A stretch of 7,549 nt of DNA from Lachnoclostridium sp. UBA1434. Lineage in GTDB: Bacteria > Bacillota > Clostridia > Lachnospirales > Lachnospiraceae. The stretch lies in assembly GCA_002329645.1 (NCBI GenBank), contig DCTS01000082.1, positions 4,025 to 11,573 on the forward strand. Reading direction: 5' to 3'. Position numbers and translations under genes: made by a program. This document shows positions 5,428 through 7,549 of the stretch, one piece after another. Every line of letters starts with the position of its first letter. Position 1 is the stretch's first letter. The notes under the pieces are model-generated. The model did no database searches. It saw nothing but the letters and a program-made list of their open reading frames with translations, and was not told the DNA's origin.

Positions 5428-5436
5428 CTTCCTTCC
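5428..5436 (-). promoter_or_regulatory. Protease ribosome binding site, supports the ATT start
   Basis: GGAAGGAAG on the reverse strand ends six bases before the ATT at 5421-5419. It is the only good Shine-Dalgarno near the start of the export signal. No ATG, GTG or TTG lies at a usable distance in any frame. Confidence 0.6.
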
Positions 5437-5657
5437 AGAGTTTTTGCTGCCCTCTATGTCAACAGGCCAATACTTTGCTTTCTTATTTATCGTATTACCT
5501 TATCTTGGCATTTATGTGGCAAATCAAAAAATTTTGTCTTTTTATTTTTTATTACATATCTCTACATATTAATAATAAGACTTTTTGTCTAATGTTGTCA
5601 CTAGATAATATAACCTATAAATTAATATATTTTCATGATGCATTATATAACAATATA

Positions 5658-5666
5658 TGGTATAAT
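5658..5666 (+). promoter_or_regulatory. Extended -10 promoter for the AraC-family regulator
   Basis: TGGTATAAT matches an extended -10 (TGnTATAAT). No good -35 lies at the right distance, which extended -10 promoters tolerate. The expected start near 5673 gives a leader of about 85 bases ending in AAGGAG (5746-5751). Confidence 0.6.
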
Positions 5667-5758
5667 AACCCTGTAATTTATTCTTGTATCTATGGTTGTC
5701 AGATACTAATATACAAGTATAACCGCATCAATGCACATGCATCATAAGGAGCGTAATT

Positions 5759-7027
5759 ATGGATATACATAAGTTAAGACAAATGAATGCAACCCCCTAT
5801 ATCGACTATTGGGATAGTCTTAGCCCGGATATCTTTGCCGGGCAAAAACCAAGCCATACGGAAATGCTTGAATATATTGAAAAAAGCTGTATGTTTTCTT
5901 TATTTGCTCGCACTATCTCTTCAAGGGAGATTATCTTATTCAAATCACTTTTTCATATAAAGAATACCGGATATGTAATTGTCCTTGACCTTTATACAGG
6001 AGACCGCGCAGACCCTGCTGAGCGGGATACGGATGAGCAGGATATATACAGGGTAATAAAGGATTTTCTTTCAGGGCATCCGCATAGTGCTGTCGGCCCT
6101 CTTATTACCAACCGTATCTGCATATTAATTTCCGGAGATGACCTTGATAAACAGGAAGGAACTCCGGCGCCCGAGCAAAGCAAGGCGTTAACTCAAAGGC
6201 TGATAGAATATACATGGAAGGAATGCGGTATCCCTGTATCGGCAGGGGTGGGATCAATATATAATATCAACTCGATTTTTTCCTCCTTTAGAGAAGCATT
6301 GTCCTGTATGCACCACTGCAGTCCCGGTCAGGCCGTCCACTATTATGATCTGGCATCTTCATTAAAGGAAGGATATTATCTGTATAATGAAGCGGAAAAG
6401 CATATGCTGGAGGCCATAAGGCTGCATAAGGAGGATGCTTATGATTACTTTTCCATGATGATGGATTACTTAAGGCCTATGAGCATAACAGCCAAAAGGA
6501 ATAAGATATTTGAGATTTTGGTGCTGGTTGCGCATTCTATCGGAAATTATGACAACAATGAGGGTGACCATTTTAACTATGCCGCAAGTATGGATGATAT
6601 ATTGGAATATGATGACGATCAGCTGATACAATGGGCATACAGCCGCTTCATGTATATGACCGGATATGACAAGCAGCATAATTCAATCGACTATTCCAAC
6701 AGAATAGTGCAGGCCACTCGTGAATACCTGGAGGCACATTATGCGGAGGAAATAACCCTTAACAATGTGGCTGAACAGGTAAATATAAGTCCGCAGTATT
6801 TCAGCAAGCTTATAAAAAAGAGTACAGGCTTTAATTTCATTGACTGGCTTTCCATGCTGAGGGTTAAAAAGGCAAAGGAGCTGTTGTCCAGCTCCAATTA
6901 CACGATAAAAGAAGTATGCTTTATGGTAGGATATAAGGATCCGAATTACTTCAGCAGGATTTTTAAGAAAAGACAGGGCATGACACCAAGTGAGTATTTG
7001 AAAAGCAGGGGCATCAATACGAAATAA
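5759..7027 (+). CDS. AraC-family transcriptional regulator (YesN-like, without receiver domain)
   Basis: This encodes a 422-residue regulator. The C-terminal 90 residues are a clear AraC/XylS DNA-binding domain. Helix-turn-helix 1 is near 333-354 (LNNVAEQVNISPQYFSKLIK) and helix-turn-helix 2 near 382-403 (IKEVCFMVGYKDPNYFSRIF), ending in the family pattern F-K-K-x-x-G-M-T-P-S-E-Y. Residues about 70-200, with VSAGVGSIYNINSIFSSFREAL near 160-181, resemble the degenerate GGDEF-like linker of YesN-type response regulators. No N-terminal receiver domain with its phosphorylatable Asp is present. No membrane segment is evident, so the protein is probably cytoplasmic and may sense a ligand or partner. 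The ATG follows AAGGAG by seven bases. It is divergent from the S8 protease, a natural but unproven target, and ends at a bidirectional terminator. Confidence 0.92.
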   Translation: MDIHKLRQMNATPYIDYWDSLSPDIFAGQKPSHTEMLEYIEKSCMFSLFARTISSREIILFKSLFHIKNTGYVIVLDLYTGDRADPAERDTDEQDIYRVIKDFLSGHPHSAVGPLITNRICILISGDDLDKQEGTPAPEQSKALTQRLIEYTWKECGIPVSAGVGSIYNINSIFSSFREALSCMHHCSPGQAVHYYDLASSLKEGYYLYNEAEKHMLEAIRLHKEDAYDYFSMMMDYLRPMSITAKRNKIFEILVLVAHSIGNYDNNEGDHFNYAASMDDILEYDDDQLIQWAYSRFMYMTGYDKQHNSIDYSNRIVQATREYLEAHYAEEITLNNVAEQVNISPQYFSKLIKKSTGFNFIDWLSMLRVKKAKELLSSSNYTIKEVCFMVGYKDPNYFSRIFKKRQGMTPSEYLKSRGINTK

Positions 7028-7055
7028 ACCGGATAAACGGACAATTATTTTTCAT

Positions 7056-7106
7056 AAAAAAGCAGGAATGTTTTATGACGACGCATAATAACATTCCTGT
7101 TCTTTT
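7056..7106. terminator. Bidirectional intrinsic terminator between the AraC regulator and rnfB
   Basis: CAGGAATGTT (7063-7072) pairs perfectly with AACATTCCTG (7090-7099), and TTAT/ATAA extends the stem inward past one bulged base. TTCTTTT follows on the plus strand (7100-7106). AAAAAA at 7056-7061 gives a T-tract on the minus strand. It can therefore end both convergent transcripts. Confidence 0.92.
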
Positions 7107-7120
7107 ATTAATATGAAAAT

Positions 7121-7549
7121 CTATGCATTCTTAATTTCTATGACCTTTACGGGACATACTGCGGCACATTTTCCGCAGTTAGTACATTTTTCATAATCAA
7201 TTAATGCCAGATTGTTATTGACATGTATAGCATCGAATTCACAGGCCTTTTCGCAAAGCTTGCAGCCAATGCATCCGATTGAGCATGCCGCCTTGACATC
7301 CTTACCCTTATCCGTTGAATAGCATCTGACAAGAACATCGGATCTTGCAGGTACCATACTAATAAGCTTGTTCGGGCATTCCATCGAGCATTTCGTGCAG
7401 CCGGTGCATTTTTCCCTGTCCACAACCGCTATGCCATTTACGATGTGCATTGCATCGAAGGCGCATACCCTTACACAGGAACCGTAGCCCATACAGCCAA
7501 AGCTGCATTTTTTCCCGCCGTTGCCGGGAGCCAGGGCTGCCTTGTTGCA
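7121..7549 (-). CDS. rnfB: Rnf complex electron transport subunit RnfB, C-terminal part
   Basis: The frame is open to the window edge and gives the last 142 residues of a cysteine-rich ferredoxin. Four [4Fe-4S] motif groups are visible: CSFGCMGYGSCVRVC (C15-C29 of the fragment), CTGCTKCSMECPN (C48-C58), CIGCKLCEKAC (C93-C103) and CTNCGKCAAVCP (C122-C132). Additional cysteines include CSIG before the third group. The order and spacing, including KKCSFGCMGYGSC and the CSIGCIGCKLCEKAC stretch, match RnfB. RnfB is the ferredoxin-like subunit of the membrane Rnf complex, which couples ferredoxin:NAD+ electron transfer to ion pumping. RnfB is usually the last gene of rnfCDGEAB, which fits the terminator just downstream. 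The N-terminal membrane anchor and first cluster lie outside the window. An internal ATG at 7492 is not a true start. Confidence 0.93.
   Translation of the reverse strand, partial: CNKAALAPGNGGKKCSFGCMGYGSCVRVCAFDAMHIVNGIAVVDREKCTGCTKCSMECPNKLISMVPARSDVLVRCYSTDKGKDVKAACSIGCIGCKLCEKACEFDAIHVNNNLALIDYEKCTNCGKCAAVCPVKVIEIKNA

Larger units (their letters stand above)
5422..5758. other. AT-rich divergent intergenic region
   Basis: These 337 bases separate the minus-strand protease from the plus-strand regulator and must hold both promoters. For the regulator there is an extended -10 at 5658-5666 and a possible TTGTCA at 5595-5600 with a poor downstream -10. I could not find a convincing -10/-35 pair for the protease. 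Small AT hairpins occur: CAAAA-AA-TTTTG at 5525-5536 and AGAC-TTTTT-GTCT at 5578-5590. An imperfect palindrome, ATGCA-CA-TGCAT (5731-5742), lies just before the regulator's Shine-Dalgarno. No open reading frame here looks real. Confidence 0.7.

Noticed and set aside
5525..5555. Plus-strand terminator (CAAAA/TTTTG followed by a T-rich run)
   Set aside because: No plus-strand gene lies upstream to terminate, and the stem is only A-T rich with five pairs in a very AT-rich region.
7201..7425. Alternative-frame open frame inside rnfB
   Set aside because: It overlaps the cysteine-rich RnfB frame, which has clear ferredoxin motifs, while this frame has none.

Overview
The window looks like a chromosomal segment of a low-to-mid GC Gram-positive anaerobe of the Clostridia, most like Lachnospiraceae and relatives. 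Reasons: the order rpmG-secE-nusG-rplK-rplA-(L10 leader)-rplJ-rplL, strong AGGAGG ribosome binding sites, AT-rich sigma-A-type promoters, a YesN-like AraC regulator, and the C-terminal end of an Rnf-complex RnfB ferredoxin. This placement is inferred from gene content; species cannot be named from the sequence alone.

Layout. Bases 1-3342 hold the translation/transcription cluster, all on the minus strand, so it reads right to left. A sigma-A-type promoter (-35 at 3337-3342, -10 at 3314-3319) precedes rpmG (GTG start), then secE, nusG, rplK and rplA. A second promoter (906-935) follows rplA and drives an L10-binding leader with an intrinsic attenuator, then rplJ (GTG start) and the first 28 codons of rplL, cut by the window edge. 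A block of short repeats fills the rplJ-rplL gap and begins inside the last codons of rplJ. Just upstream of the rpmG promoter (3354-3421) lie three 16-bp palindromic sites of one family.

Bases 3487-5421 (minus) encode a secreted or membrane-anchored subtilisin-like S8 protease with a propeptide and two C-terminal Ig-like repeats. No ATG, GTG or TTG start is placed correctly for it. The best-supported start is an ATT codon behind a good Shine-Dalgarno sequence. A 337-bp AT-rich gap separates it from a divergent AraC-family regulator (5759-7027, plus). That gene converges on a partial rnfB (7121-7549, minus), and a strong bidirectional terminator sits between them.

Regulation. The ribosomal part shows three layers of apparent autogenous control: an L1-type RNA site upstream of rplK, a second and much enlarged L1-type site ending two bases before the rplA Shine-Dalgarno, and the L10 leader/attenuator upstream of rplJ-rplL. 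The duplicated L1 site, the probable AUU start of the protease, the palindrome array and the repeat block are the points most worth a second look. I found no CRISPR array, no transposase, no tRNA or rRNA gene, and no clearly new multigene system.
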